Assembly: GCA_024734495.1 (NCBI GenBank)
Contig: JALMQS010000225.1
Coordinates: 8,683,094-8,747,093 of the forward strand
Origin: Forficula auricularia
Taxonomy: Eukaryota > Arthropoda > Insecta > Dermaptera > Forficulidae
DNA length: 64,000 bases
Direction of reading: 5' to 3'
Both the position numbers and the translations under genes were made by a program. The notes below the pieces were generated by a model. That model made no database searches. It was given only the letters and a program-made list of their open reading frames with translations, and was not told the origin of the DNA. Shown in pieces: positions 9,304-20,600 of the stretch (position 1 is its first letter; every line of letters starts with the position of its first letter).

Positions 9304-10003
9304 TTAAGGTAGTTGTTTCGCGACAATACTAGTAAAAAAGTTAATGCTAGAGTATATAGAACAGACAATAAGGATTCATAATTCATAAGCCCAAGACTTT
9401 TTGCTGTTTATATACCACTACTAGCCAATCCCGTGCTCGTTTGACAAATCTGGCAACACTGTCCGGACCTTGTATATATTTTATCATAGAAATTGTCATG
9501 ATAAAGTACATTATAAAGGGAGATTTATAAAACAAAAAGTTCTTAATAAACGATTGAAAGCTGTTGCGACAATGGCTGAAGCGAAAAACGTCAAAAAATG
9601 ATAAGATTAACCCCCACTTTTTTAGGTTAAATAAATGCTTTGTTGCCAGCTTGTTTTAGTGTAAATTATTCATTTATTTATTCATTATTATCTCAGAAAC
9701 TGTGTTGTAACTACTGAATTAAAATTTTCTTAAAAAATGTATTAGTTATTGTTTAATGTTGGTTTAGTTTTTTATAACAATCGTAAAGAGGAGTTTCTTA
9801 ATTATAATTGAATATGTATGTTAAGTTTCCGATATCCCATGTGGTTAGTATAAGAATCAGAAAAACTCTGTCTTTGGAATTTAATATCTCCGGAACTATA
9901 TTGTTCATAAATTTCGTTTTGCTCAATAGATGCAGAAGTATTTAAATAATAATCTGTTTAAATTTCAAAAAAAATCCTAAGATAACCCATACAACTACCT
10001 TAA
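9304..10003. mobile_element. TTAA-flanked non-autonomous element, copy 1
   Basis: The ends are TTAAGGTAGTTGT on the left and ACAACTACCTTAA on the right, so a short inverted end lies inside a TTAA duplication (9,304-9,307 and 10,000-10,003), a target used by piggyBac-type elements. A second copy of about 670 bp, highly similar along its length (for example ACAATACTAGTAAA and CTGTTGCGACAATGGCTGAA), lies at 28,701-29,370. No transposase frame. The piggyBac affiliation rests only on the TTAA. Confidence 0.75.
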
Positions 10004-10900
10004 AGAAGATAGGTTTAGTGGGGTGTCGGGATTGGGGTGAGGATCGGTGGGGTGGAGAAGGGGAGAGTTAAATGGGTAGGGGCCGGTAAGAGGCCCGCCG
10101 AAGACGGCGTCACCTTTACTACTAAATAAAATGATTCAATTTGTTTTTCATTATATTTTGATTTCTATTCGAGAAAACGATTTCGAATAAAAATGCACAA
10201 TTCACTTTTTTATTTTATTTTTTTTTTAAATTTAGATACATAAATTTTTTCTTTCCTCTTGAGGCGTAACGATATTCTTTCTCTCTTCCACTTCTAACTT
10301 TGATAGTTTCTGAAAATAGAAAAAGCTGTTGAGTCATTTCAAAGTGAAAAAAGAAAAGTCGACATCTCTTCTGGCATTCAAGGTAGGGGCAATTTCTTTG
10401 CCCATCCACACATATTTCCATTGAGATGATATTTACATATAAATAGCCTTGTTGTTTCGACTTTATCATCAACCCTCAAGGGCTCGAAATCTATACAAAC
10501 AAACAGGCAAACAAATAAGGCTGTGATTTTATTATCAAGTAAGAAAAAAAAATTCTCCGATCTCTCTTATTGCGAATTATTATTTTGATTATCATTAATA
10601 AAAGTCATATAAAGAGGGGAAAAAGAAAAGAAACAGTTGGATACAGACAAAATATAGCAATTTAAAAAAATACTCATACTTTTTATACCAGGTGTACCGG
10701 AAAGTCATTACCGGTTTTTCTAACAGATGTCGCCAGGCTTACCATATAAATAATAAACTAATTATAATAGTACATAATAATATCCCGTACCTACTAATTA
10801 GAATTTATTTCTAAAGATATAACAACGACATTATTTCACTTTTTAGGGTTCAGCTAAAAAATTTACACGGGTCCCTATTGGTACATATTGATAATTAGTA
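10004..10900. other. Non-coding stretch with a G-rich patch
   Basis: A G-rich run (10,018-10,085) is followed by GAGGCCCGCCGAAGACGGCGTC. The rest is AT-rich. The 85-residue frame on the - strand at 10,215-10,472 shows no domain or splice context I recognise. Confidence 0.4.
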
Positions 10901-10904
10901 GAGA

Positions 10905-11410
10905 TTGTGGTGTTGGTGCAAGGTGAAACATCTTTAATAAAGATAAGAGTAATTAAATATTGGCGTAATATTCATTTACTATGAGTTAAGGATTCTTGGT
11001 CACTTGTTTCACATTAAAATTAAAAAATGTAAAATGTAAAATATGAGAGATATTCGATTAAAATATTTCACATCATTTGTTTTAAAATGTGAGTTTAAAC
11101 CAATTCTTTTGATTACAATAAGATCAAGGGTATAAGCTGTCATCTTTTATGCTGTTTTTTACAAAACTATAATTGTTTATTTAATAAGCAAGAATTGGTC
11201 TAAACTTTCGTCTACAACAAGTGATGTGAAATATTTAATCGAATGTCTCTCATATTGATTGGTGAGGGAAGAAAATGCATTTGATATGTAGAAGGGTTAC
11301 CAATGTACTATTCCTAGAACTGAGGACTGATGATGGCGAGAGAGTATCTGCCGAAACATGTCCCCAAGTTTTTATAAATAAATATTTACTAAGGACAAGA
11401 AGAATTGGGT
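10905..11410. repeat. Hammerhead-associated inverted repeat with terminal tail motif
   Basis: It begins with GGTGTTGGTGCAAGGTGAAACATC, the tail motif also at 59.65 kb (inverted), followed by inverted arms: AATATTTCACATCA near 11,070 against TGATGTGAAATATT near 11,222. Near the right end is a hammerhead-like motif followed by TTTTTATAAATAAATATTTACTAAGG. No certain target duplication. Confidence 0.55.
11312..11376 (+). ncRNA. Hammerhead ribozyme-like motif
   Basis: AACTGAGGA, CTGATGA (11,327-11,333), an extra T, stem II GGC/GCC with a long loop, GAAACATGTC (11,353-11,362), CCCAAGTT. All core bases match the consensus. ACATGT is self-complementary, so stem III may form between molecules. Stem I is imperfect: an A-C mismatch next to the core, then GG/CC and AACT/AGTT around an internal loop. 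A decayed relative lies on the - strand at 24,038-24,081. Confidence 0.65.
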
Positions 11411-12940
11411 TTATTTAACAGCCTTATTTTTTTCTCCTTACGAGAATATTCGAACTGTTCTCAAGGTTTTTAATTTCCTCATTTTAACACAAAAAATTAA
11501 TTAATTAAAAATTTACAATATGTATACTTTAATCAATCCCAAATGACGAATGGGTTTTCTCAGAAGATTCTTCAGGATAGTCATGAAAAATTAAAAAAAT
11601 ATTTTTAAAAATAAATTTATGTACAATTTGTAAATGGTTGGCCAAAATTGAAAATGATTTCTGCCCTATTTTCCAGAAAATTCATTTCATATTATTTACC
11701 TAAAGTTCAAATTGCCAGAGTTCTAGAGTTAAATTTCTTAAGAAAACACAAAACTAATACCTAACAGTTCGGATCTTGTAGTTGACAATCTCTTGTATAC
11801 TTTAATATGCAGATTTTTCCAAATACCAGAAAACTATTTAAAAAGTAGAAAACAGAAATGTGTTATAAATTTAAAAACTTAAGGACTACAGATGCATAAG
11901 TTTGTTCTAGTGTTAAATGTTTGTATTTCAAATATTAAAAAATTTACATGATTTCAAGCTTTTAGTTTCAGAACTTCAGGATGAAAATATAGGAGTTTTC
12001 TAAATTTTTTTCTTTCATCTCTAGTAGATACACTACGACTATACTATATACACACATGAGTCGGTCAACACTATTACTTTTTCACTGTTTACTTATTATT
12101 TGATTTATTTATTTATCTATTCCACACTGTTTTTTACGCACAAGAAAATCGTTTAAATACAGTGTCCGCCAGTACAAAATATAGTAATAATAATGTGTAA
12201 TTATTATGAAAATGAAATGACCTTATAAAATATAACCTGGTAATTTGGATAAAATATTTAGCATACAAAAGAATTAATGGGTATTAAAATTGTGATACGA
12301 TTAAAAATAATCTCCTATGGTTGGAAAGTATAAGAAATCACCTTCCAAAATGATTTGATACCTTCATAAATAAATTTATTAATAAAGTGAAGTAGGGATA
12401 TATATATAGTATCTATATATAAAAGAAAAAAGTAAGAAAGAAAGATGGAAGATGAAATGAAACAAAGTTTTTCTTAACTTAATTACATTTAAGGTTGTCT
12501 TTTGAGGAATTATACCTTTGATGTTTTTAACCAAATTAAAAGTTATCATTTCGATTTTTCTAATAAAAAAAAAAAAATGAAAAAGATAAAAGAAAGTAAA
12601 ACAATCCATCTTTTGAACACGAAGAAAACGAGAAACTTTCAGTGAAGTTTTTTTCTTATATTTTTATAAATTACATATAAATTTTTAATATATCTAGTGA
12701 CATTCTATATCCACAAACATACACTTAACTGCCGCCACTGACTTAGCTTCGACTGGTACTTTAGGCCGACATTTACATATACATCCATAATATGTAAATA
12801 TATGTAGGTACTAGTATTTTACATTTCAAGAACAACAACAAAAATTCTTTATCCTTTAGGCACATCCTCGCTATGCAAATAGTATCAATAAAGTAAAGAA
12901 AACAAGATAACGATAAATTTTCTTCTTACGATGTATTAAT
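11411..12940. other. AT-rich non-coding stretch
   Basis: It contains a degenerate interspersed repeat (11,690-12,010) with TTTTAGTTTCAGAACTTCAGG. That piece recurs as TTCTAGTTTCAGAACTTCC near 20,365 and TTCTAGCTTTAGAACTTCC near 59,175. No gene recognised. Confidence 0.45.
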
Positions 12941-12942
12941 TA

Positions 12943-13427
12943 CAGTCGACTCTCGATAATTCGAACCTCGATAATTTGAATTTTTCGATAATTCGAACTC
13001 TTCAGCTATTAACTTAGGTAAATCGAAAAAATAATGTGTATTTTGATATGCCCGATAACTCGAAATCCTTTTCGTAACAAGAGGGGCAGAGGACGTTCTA
13101 TAATTCGAACTAGGCCACTTCGCCTCTTTATAATTCGAATTTTTCCTAGCAAAAAACAATTCTTAATTTTTTTAATTTGGTATGTTATTATCTATTGAAA
13201 TGCTAATACATATATAATTTTTTGTTCTTTTTTGTCATTTTCATAATTTTTACTTTTTTACTTGAGACTATATATAAAATTTATGTAAATTGATACATAT
13301 TTTCAAAAATATAATAAAAAATCTTAATAATTCAAATTTTTTTCTTTCCTCTTGATAATTCAAACTACTTGATAATTCGAATTTTTCTTGTAGTCTCTTT
13401 GGATTTCGAATTATCGAGAGTTGACTG
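12943..13427. mobile_element. Pogo/Tigger-like MITE
   Basis: Terminal inverted repeats CAGTCGACTCTCGATAATTC (left) and, inverted from the right, CAGTCAACTCTCGATAATTC, lie between TA dinucleotides (12,941-12,942 and 13,428-13,429). The motif ATAATTCGAA recurs several times near both ends as sub-terminal repeats. Clean TA duplication and CAGT-type ends fit the pogo branch of Tc1/mariner. No transposase remains. Confidence 0.8.
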
Positions 13428-13429
13428 TA

Positions 13430-13687
13430 TTTTTTTATTTTTGCCCCCGGGCATTACCTACTATCTATTTGTCAGATTCTTTGTAGGGTGGTGTTTTTCA
13501 TTTTATGTATTTTAACTTTCTTGTAGTCCCGTTTTATGTATTTTAAATTTCTTGTGGTCCGTTTTTATGTAATTGAACTTTCTTGTAGTCCCTTTTGGAT
13601 TTCGAATTATCGAGAGTCGACCGTATTTTTTTATTTTTTCCCCGGGCATTACCTCTAATCTTATTTAGTCAGATTCTTTGTAGGGTG
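13430..13687. repeat. Duplicated right end and flank of the pogo-like MITE
   Basis: The block CCGGGCATTACCT...GTCAGATTCTTTGTAGGGTG occurs at about 13,446-13,490 and again at 13,634-13,688. Between them is a second MITE right end, GAATTATCGAGAGTCGACCG, at 13,603-13,622. So the terminal repeat plus flank is duplicated in tandem, with a period near 190 bp. TTTTATGTATTTTAA also recurs within. Confidence 0.7.
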
Positions 13688-13985
13688 TTTTTTTTTTTTT
13701 TTTTTTTTCTTCGTGGATGGGGGAATCTTCAAAAGACGCACCTGTAGACGCACAGGGTAGTGTGGGACTTTTTACCTCACTAAACCTACCCACCCTCTCT
13801 TTGTAGCGTGGTATTTTTCATTTTATGTGTGTATGTGTAAATAAATGTAAATTAGTTAAGGGGCCAGTTTATAATGCGATAAGTTTTCGCAGGTAGCCTC
13901 AGGATTTGAACTCAGACCTTCTGGGCTTCCTGAGCAAGAACGTCAACCCAGTCTTTTCCACTATACATTTTCCAGACTCGCCTTA
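13688..13985 (-). mobile_element. tRNA-derived SINE with poly-A tail
   Basis: On the - strand the head has AGTGGAAAAGACTGG and B box GAGTTCAAATCC, a body with ACCCTGTGCGTCTACAGGTG, and a terminal A run (T run at 13,688-13,707). The sequence CTTTGTAG(C/G)GTGG lies on both sides of the tail and may be part of the target. It differs from the SINE at 4,975. Confidence 0.6.
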
Positions 13986-14790
13986 GCTACCATAGCTGGA
14001 ATCTTATGTTGGCGAAAAAATTCAATAATATTCTTTTTTTTAAATATTTATCCACGGGAAATCCCTCCCCTAAAAAACAACCTTATTTAGTCTCTAAGAA
14101 AAATGGTGCTTTGTTAACACGTTAATTTTTACGTCCAATTAAATAAAAATCATTTTTATGAACTTGATGCGGACAGCTTATGCATGATAACATCAAAATC
14201 GCTTGATCAAAACTCCTGAGCCTATTTAAAAACTAAAACGCCTATTTAAAAACTAAAACGGTATCCTGCAAGTGTTGCTACATTGTCTGTTGGAGTATTG
14301 ATGCTCGAAAACGAAATACACTTGAAATTTATAAGTCAAATATATTTGCTTTCCATGTAATCAAACATCGTATTAAAATTGGAATAGAATGATTATTTTG
14401 AGAAGGTTCAAATTTTTTGTCAGGTCCAAAATAAAAATAAATTTTTTTTATCATTAGGAGTAAGGGTATCTAAAGACATTTTAAGTAAAATTAGGCTTGA
14501 TTTTTTTATATTTCTTTCGCTTTAAAATGACAGAGTAATCGAGCCCCAAAGTGACCATTGTTGAGTGACTTTTGTCTTAGCTTAATTTAACTCATGTACT
14601 TTAATTAAAATTCTGGAAAAATTCTTAGAATTAGTTCATTCTCTCCTTATTAACGACAAATAATAATGAATTTGAAAATAAAGTATTTTTGAATATAGAC
14701 ATTTTTTCTGCTGCCTGTTGAAGTATTAATAGGCCGAAGTATTGAATTCATGGACCGATGGGTTATTCAGCTAGTAATATGGTATATCGA
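13986..14790. other. AT-rich non-coding stretch
   Basis: The short direct duplication CCTATTTAAAAACTAAAACG occurs twice in a row at about 14,220-14,262. Nothing else recognised. Confidence 0.4.
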
Positions 14791-14794
14791 ATCA

Positions 14795-15172
14795 CATACT
14801 ATTAAAGGGCATTTGTGCCTGCCCCTGTTTGTAACTACCTATGTCCGTCCCCCGGGGGGTGTAAAGCGGGGTCCAGGCGTGGGGGTAGGAGGTGGAGTCC
14901 AGGGGACTGCTAAAGGCATTTGTGCCTGTATATATATAAACCTATGTTTGTCCGCCCCCCAGGGGGTGGGGATTTGAAGGTGTGGTCCAGGGCGTGAGGA
15001 GTCAGAGATATGTGGGTCCAGGGGTACTAAAGGGCATTTCTCTTCTGTGTCTGTACCTATATCACATACTACTAAAGGGCATTTGTACCTGTCTCTATAT
15101 GTACCTATGTTTCTATTCCCACCAGTGGTTGAGAAATGGGGGGCAAGGGTGGGGAGGGCCTTGGAGCTAGGA
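14795..15172 (+). repeat. GC-rich minisatellite of about 125-bp units
   Basis: Three to four diverged units share ACTAAAGGGCATTTGTGCCTG, ACCTATGTTTGTCCGCCCCC, GGTGGGG and GTCCAGGG. Short open frames across it are produced by the repeat and should not be read as genes. The GC content contrasts with its surroundings. Confidence 0.75.
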
Positions 15173-15699
15173 TAGATAATAAGTACAAACCCCTTTGGTA
15201 TGCGAGTCCGATTCGCACTTGGACTGGCTTATCAATCTGTCCTACCAATTTAAACTTAGCCATTCTCATATAACACGACATTTCAAAGGCTTCCTCGTTC
15301 CGATCGTCCAGAGTTCACGATACCATAGATCATAATTAATATCTTCCTATTGGCTAGCCTAATTATTTCTTATTTCAAACAAACCCACATTTGATCTCTT
15401 TATATAAGAGATAAATTGGAATTAAATAATTCTTGAAACTTAAGCTGGGGTATCGTCTGTAATAGCGACAGATGAAATTGTTTATTAAAAATCATTTCCT
15501 TAGGACGGTATAATCTGTATATTGAATTACTTATTTAATTCCTTTATATTAATGTTCAATTTAATTTATTATTTATTTGGTTTCTCTCATACGATGCCTT
15601 CAATATTTTACTGACCCAATCGGCGATCAAGCAAAGGGATCACGGGGCGCTTCGCCTAACCCCAATCGACCCAGCTTCTTGAAACCCCCCCCCCCTTAC

Positions 15700-15752
15700 C
15701 CTTGACTGCTGGGGTGATTTGTGTCTTCGGACCGATGCGTGATCTACACTGG
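15700..15752 (-). other. Candidate small exon (tentative)
   Basis: On the - strand a T-rich tract ending TTTTTTATAG is followed by 53 bases beginning CCAGTGTAGATCACG and ending TCAAGG, directly before GTAAGG, a near-consensus splice donor. In the frame that stays open the segment reads SVDHASVRRHKSPQQSR; another open frame reads QCRSRIGPKTQITPAVK. I recognise neither. GC content is higher than the surroundings. It may be a chance match or a decayed repeat. Confidence 0.25.
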
Positions 15753-15786
15753 CTATAAAAAATAATATATATATCAAAGACGATAC

Positions 15787-15877
15787 TGGACAGCCAGAAC
15801 ACATTGCAGCATCTTTCGTTATATCATCGGGAGCGATATATTTTCCATCCATGCTGGGCGAACTTTGCACTGTCAAT
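15787..15877 (-). other. Candidate exon or coding relic (tentative)
   Basis: On the - strand a T-rich tract ending TTTATAAG precedes an open segment reading VQSSPSMDGKYIAPDDITK, continuing DAAMCSGCP, with a possible donor GTATCG. The composition is coding-like and unlike its flanks. The gap to the next exon-like piece is only 34 bases, short for an animal intron, and joining the two that way would make a stop. It is therefore either a separate exon, an exon reading through, or a relic. No family recognised. Confidence 0.25.
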
Positions 15878-16019
15878 CTTATAAAAAAATTAAATAGACC
15901 TACTCGAGAGGGATTTTGAAATATTTATTTACATAAGGCAATTGAATCATCAAATATGTATATTTTATATAAAAAATCAACGGGTGTGTGGACCACACGA
16001 CTTTCACATTATTATATCC

Positions 16020-16400
16020 CTTATTTGAAATTTTTCACCCCCACTCAACTCCTTATATTTTACAAGGCTCAAATTCGCCCCTGTCCCGAATATTGCTCGC
16101 ATTTGTGGAGAGGAGCCTCCAAGCATTCTCTTAACACCTTAGATGCAATTCAGAGGCGGGCTATCAGACTGGTAGGCGATCCATCATTGACTGACACTCG
16201 ACTCCCTGGCACATCGTAGATCTGTCTCTCCGCCCTTGCTCTTTTTTATAGATACTACCATGGCTTTTGCTCTGAAGAGATAAAATCAATAATCCATCCA
16301 AAGGCTTCATTTGAGCGAAATACACGATTTTCTATGACTAAACACCCCTAAGCGCTTAAATTGTATACTAACCGAACGAACGCATTCGCCAACTCGTTTA
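16020..16400 (+). pseudogene. LINE reverse-transcriptase C-terminal fragment, decayed
   Basis: The frame TPTQLLIFYKAQIRPC, then EYCSHLWRGASKHSL and DAIQRRAIRLVGDPSLTD, is the region after the catalytic core of a CR1/jockey-like reverse transcriptase. It matches the copy at 49,438-50,163 almost residue for residue. A frameshift follows the TD, after which RRSVSALALFYRYYHGFCSE can be read in another frame. The 5' side is missing and the 3' side fades near 16,400. Confidence 0.8.
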
Positions 16401-17720
16401 TCCCTATGATAATTTCAATTTTTTTAAGTTACTCCGAATATATTATTCTAACAAATATTAATTTTTCATCAAGATGGTGAAAGTTCTTCGATGAAAAAAA
16501 TAAAATAATGATCATATCCCCACACTTTCCCTATATACCCTATGTTAAAAATGTCATTTTTAATTGGAATTATTTCATGTTTGGTATGGTAAATCGTCTT
16601 CAAATTTTAACAGTATTTGTATTATGCTTTTAATGAATTATATTCCAAGTTTCAAAGACTTCTTGAATTTTTGCATTTGTGAAAGAACTACCTTAAATGA
16701 TTATCTCAATGTGAAATTGGCGATTTTGAAACTCCTATATGATAGGCAAGGGTTTGCCTATGCTGTCAATTTTGTAAAGAAGATGCAAGGCGCTCTCTGC
16801 TGGAAAATGCGATTTTGACTTAATAATGACTTAATTTTCTTAACATTTCGCAAACATATTTATTGGCAATGAAATATTTAATCAATTCCTAAATTTAATA
16901 GAGAAAATTTTGATTTAAATTTTAATAAATGCAATAGAAACATCTTCTGACATTCAATCTGTAATTCTTACATTTATAATTTTTTTATCTGACTAATGTG
17001 ATCGATCAGCCTGAGGTATAAATAAATAAATAAATATTGAATTAAGTCAATTAGTATTTTCTATATTATACCTATTCATACTCATTGATATACATATATG
17101 TAGATCTATCAGAATACAAAATGAACTTTCTATAAAATTATTTTATTTTACTGTCAAATGAATTTATTATTATTATTATTAATTGTTTAATAGATTTCAG
17201 TGAATAAAATAAACATGCTACGCATATATACATATCTCTGTGATATTTGTATTTTCGTTACTAATGCATTTCGTTTAAATCGATTAACAACGTCCTTGTT
17301 AAAGTGGTCATGCATGATTAACACTTGATTAATCTTAAATAAACTTGATCGTAAATATACATTGGCAGAGTATAATCGGAATATAAATAATACTGTAGCT
17401 AATTTGGTTTAAATTTAAATCGAACAGATACACTAATAAAAAGAAATCATCTATGCGTTTGAAATCCATCCTAAAGTTAAATCACTCGTTCTCTTTTAGA
17501 AGGTGTAAATCTCGATTGAGTGCCGTTGGCTCAATCTTTTTGCAACATTGAATTCAATTATCATTCAATCATCAATTAATGAAGAATAAGCCAACAAAGT
17601 GCAAGTCGGACTCTGCGAATTCAATACTTTGGCCTGCCTAGGGGAATCCAGACAGCAGTAAAAATAATTGCTGTTTAATTTATCCTTCCAAAACTTAATT
17701 GTCGGTAGATTTATGGTAAT
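16401..17720. other. AT-rich stretch with one shared repeat piece
   Basis: The block GATAGGCAAGGGTTTGCCTA...GCAAGGCGCTCTCT (16,740-16,799) recurs inverted at 37,285-37,350, so it belongs to an interspersed repeat. The 84-residue frame that covers it (16,564-16,818) has no recognised domain. No gene called. Confidence 0.45.
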
Positions 17721-17724
17721 ATTC

Positions 17725-18050
17725 TTGAAATTCCGAGAGTTGCTAGTCATAAATAAGATCATAATTTAATAAATTACAATTATTTATTATTTTTTTGCAC
17801 TATATAGTTTGAAATGAATGAATAATGAATATTTATTATATACATATATATATATATATATGAGAACAAACGAAAAATAAATATTTATATTGACATTCTC
17901 AGAAACTAATACGACATTTACTACAGAGGATGGTCTACAAGTAATGACCGAAACTGTAGAGCGAATAAAAATGAATAATTAATTGTAATTTACTAAATTA
18001 TTATTCTATTTGGAGCTAGCAACTCTCGAAATTAAAAAAAATATTAATAT
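17725..18050. repeat. Inverted hammerhead-type repeat with a tail motif at both ends
   Basis: The left arm ATAATTTAATAAATTACAAT (17,761-17,780) is inverted at 17,983-18,003 (GTAATTTACTAAATTATTA). Both outer sides carry the same motif, CGAGAGTTGCTAG on the left and CTAGCAACTCTCG on the right. A TA microsatellite lies at 17,846-17,860. The right arm holds a hammerhead-like core; the left arm has lost its core. Confidence 0.6.
17925..17975 (+). ncRNA. Decayed hammerhead-like motif
   Basis: CTACAGAGGA, an extra T, stem II GGTC/GACC, GAAACTGTAG. Compared with the same family at 51,993 (CTACTGAGGA), the core T4 is A, so this copy is probably inactive. Stem II and GAAAC are intact. Confidence 0.5.
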
Positions 18051-18864
18051 ATTCATATATTCCAAAATAGTTAAGATAACAAATTGACAACTCAAAAATC
18101 TTCTCAATTACCTTTAACTAGCTTTATATAGTATAAAACAATCAAAATAACAAAATCAGCTGGCTCCATGAGATCAAATAATTAGAAATCAAAGTATTTA
18201 TCATCAACTTAGGTCTAGTTTTCTGCAGGACAGGCTACTAGGGATGGGAAATGGATGCGACAAAAAAAAACTATATTATGAAGGAAAATGTATCGAGTGC
18301 GGTCGATTCGACGCCGCGCGACGGCTTGAAGGTTAAAATAAGGAAGCTGTTTTTATTTTTAGTTAAAGTGGAAATGACAAAGTATTAATTTTAGTTTCAA
18401 AATAAGAGTTCCTTATGTTTATATTCTACACAGAAATTTTTAAATTGATATATTTATCAATGATTGAGTAATATCCAGAACGACTAACAGCTTAAGTGGG
18501 CTTTGGGATTGGATCTTATCGAGTGGTCTTTTGTTTAATATTGGTTAACCATGGCTTTCTGATTTTATTTGTGGAGTTCCGGGCCCTCTTCAGAGGCCGG
18601 GCCCCGGGTTGCAGCACAATACTACACCCTCTCGGGACTTCTGGATATAACATTGAAATACATTTGGAGGAAATTTAAACCCTACATTGAACCTCCTAAG
18701 GTAGTTCTTATTTAGGGCTTGGGGGGCTCATAGTAGATTCTATTTCCATGCTAAATGAGGACAGACTTTGGACCGCGAAGCGGTCACAAATTTCCCGTTT
18801 TACCAGTTTGGGGTTCAAAGTCGTTTCTGATGGGAATAAAAATAAGGGACTATTTTGGACCCCT
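18051..18864. other. Non-coding stretch with two GC-rich patches
   Basis: GTGCGGTCGATTCGACGCCG near 18,298 and CCGGGCCCTCTTCAGAGGCC near 18,580 are GC-rich and partly self-complementary. The rest is AT-rich with no gene recognised. Confidence 0.35.
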
Positions 18865-18876
18865 ATAACCTATTGG

Positions 18877-19012
18877 ATTATAATAAAAATAATAAATAAT
18901 AATAAAAATAATAAATAATAATAAATAATAATAAAAATAATAAATAGTAATAAAAATAATAAATAATAAATAATAATAAATAATAAATAATAATAATAAT
19001 AATTATTAAATA
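18877..19012. repeat. AAT/AATAAAAAT microsatellite
   Basis: Long run of AAT units with interspersed AAAAATAAT. The frame read on the opposite strand (18,870-19,106) is a by-product of this repeat. Confidence 0.9.
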
Positions 19013-19034
19013 GCCTTCCATCACTTTCAACTAA

Positions 19035-19076
19035 AAGTTCTACCAGTCCGTCTCTCTCCAGAGAAAATTTCGTGGC
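19035..19076 (+). repeat. Relic of the element A tail
   Basis: TACCAGTCCGTCTC followed by GAGAAAAT matches the unique right tail of the hammerhead element at 6,578-6,619 (TACCAGTCCGTCTCC, AAGAAAAT). The hammerhead part is not seen. Confidence 0.55.
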
Positions 19077-19841
19077 AAATAAATATAAATTTATTACGGG
19101 GTTCAAGAGGACAATAGTAGGTCCTCATTTTTAATATCGGACTGAGGAGTTCAAAGTAGTACCTCACAGTAAATGGTAGGATCTCGGAGTTCAATGTAGG
19201 AGCTAAGGCGGCTTACAGTGCTCTAAATCGGTTCTATTTCGGACCAGAGGGATAAAAGTAGTACTTAAATTTTGACTCGGGATACTTTACTATTTATTTG
19301 ATAAAAATAGCATTTAAATTTTATCCAATCATTATTTCTCAAGAATGAAATCTTTGTTTGGATAATCGGCGGAAATTCTATCTCCGGCCTCAATCTTGAG
19401 AGTTGCTCCCTCGTATTGTTCTCAAAGCCAGAGTGAGGAAGCATTGCGTTTTCCATGAGATGCACGCATCCTTGCCAGAATCATTCTCCTGATATGATGA
19501 ATATTAATTTTTCACCATTTTTTCTATTTCTATTGAGATGGTTCGTGTTAAAAATCACATGGTCAAAAAAATCAAGAACGCAACTGCTAGGAGAAGAAAG
19601 GGATAATTTTATTTTTTATTTTTTTTTCATCTTTAATTAATATCCGAAAAAGCATTTTATTTAAAATGTCAAGCACGCAAATTTACACAAATTTAACTTT
19701 TTTCTACATAATATATAAATTCTAAAAATAATTAATATATCAATATTTCTTTTTAAACTTATATCTAGATTAAGATTAATATTAAGAATAATTTTAGTTG
19801 GTTAATGTCCATTTAAATAATAAATAAATGATTCACAATCT

Positions 19842-19884
19842 TCATACGACGTTTCGCCCATGTCAGGACTTTTTCAAGTACTCA
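19842..19884 (-). ncRNA. Hammerhead-like motif with U3-A8 variant core
   Basis: On the - strand: GAGTAC, TTGAAAA, an extra A, stem II GTCC-TGACAT-GGGC, GAAACGTC, GTATGAAG. Stem I pairs GTAC with GTAT (three Watson-Crick pairs and one G-U). The predicted cut is after GTC. The core has C3 to U and G8 to A, as in the different family at 636-945. A damaged inverted copy is at 20,059-20,105. Confidence 0.55.
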
Positions 19885-20444
19885 ATTACTTAAAACATTA
19901 ATCGTTGATAAAATAGTAAAAGCATCGAAATAATAAATAATGTATTCATAATATTCATCCTATAACAAGTTAGCACAACTAATTTACAAAAACAATCTTA
20001 AATCATCCAAAAAATTCATTTTTTCTGGTAGTGTCTAAGAAAAAATGGTAATAATACACATAAGTAATTGAGTAATTGCAAAGGACGACGGCGTATGAAA
20101 ATTGATATTTAACATTAATAAAAAAATACCGTGAATCTTTTATTTCTTAAGAATAATACTTTGCACACTGAAAAGATTTGATTTCTTGAGCGGCCTTAGT
20201 ATTGAATTCCTCAAAAATGTTTAAATCTTTTTGTTAATTAATGATAATTTTCAAGTATTATTTTTTCATGTGTAAGTCTGGATTTCGATAACTCAAGAAC
20301 AAAAGATCTTATAAAAGTTGTTTCTATTGCTAAAATGTTGGTATTTCCCAATTTTGAGCTTTCTAGTTTCAGAACTTCCTGTTGAAAATAGTGGATATCA
20401 GAAAAAAAATTCCTTTACAAATATAAATGTTCAAAATGACGAGA

Positions 20445-20600
20445 GAAACATTTCAAAATGTTGTTATCGATAATTTATATTACATGACAGAAGAGTTATG
20501 TTCACCCTCTCGGGAATCGAACCCGAGTCTAAAATTATCAATCAGGTCCTACTGGCCACCTTGTGATCTGATATATGTATCGCACTAAGTATTTTACTAA
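20445..20600 (-). mobile_element. tRNA-derived SINE family 3, copy 1
   Basis: The - strand has AAGGTGGCCAGTAGGACCTG and the B box GGGTTCGATTCCCGAGAGGG, then GTGAACATAACTCTTCTGTC. Related pieces are at 22,521-22,645 (+), 25,915-25,980 (-) and, as body only, 51,290-51,350. It is not an intact tRNA gene: no acceptor stem can be formed. Confidence 0.65.

Noticed and set aside
14750..15170. Short + strand frames over the GC-rich region
   Set aside because: They follow the 125-bp minisatellite period and change frame between units.
18870..19106. 78-residue frame on the - strand
   Set aside because: It is mostly a translated AAT microsatellite.
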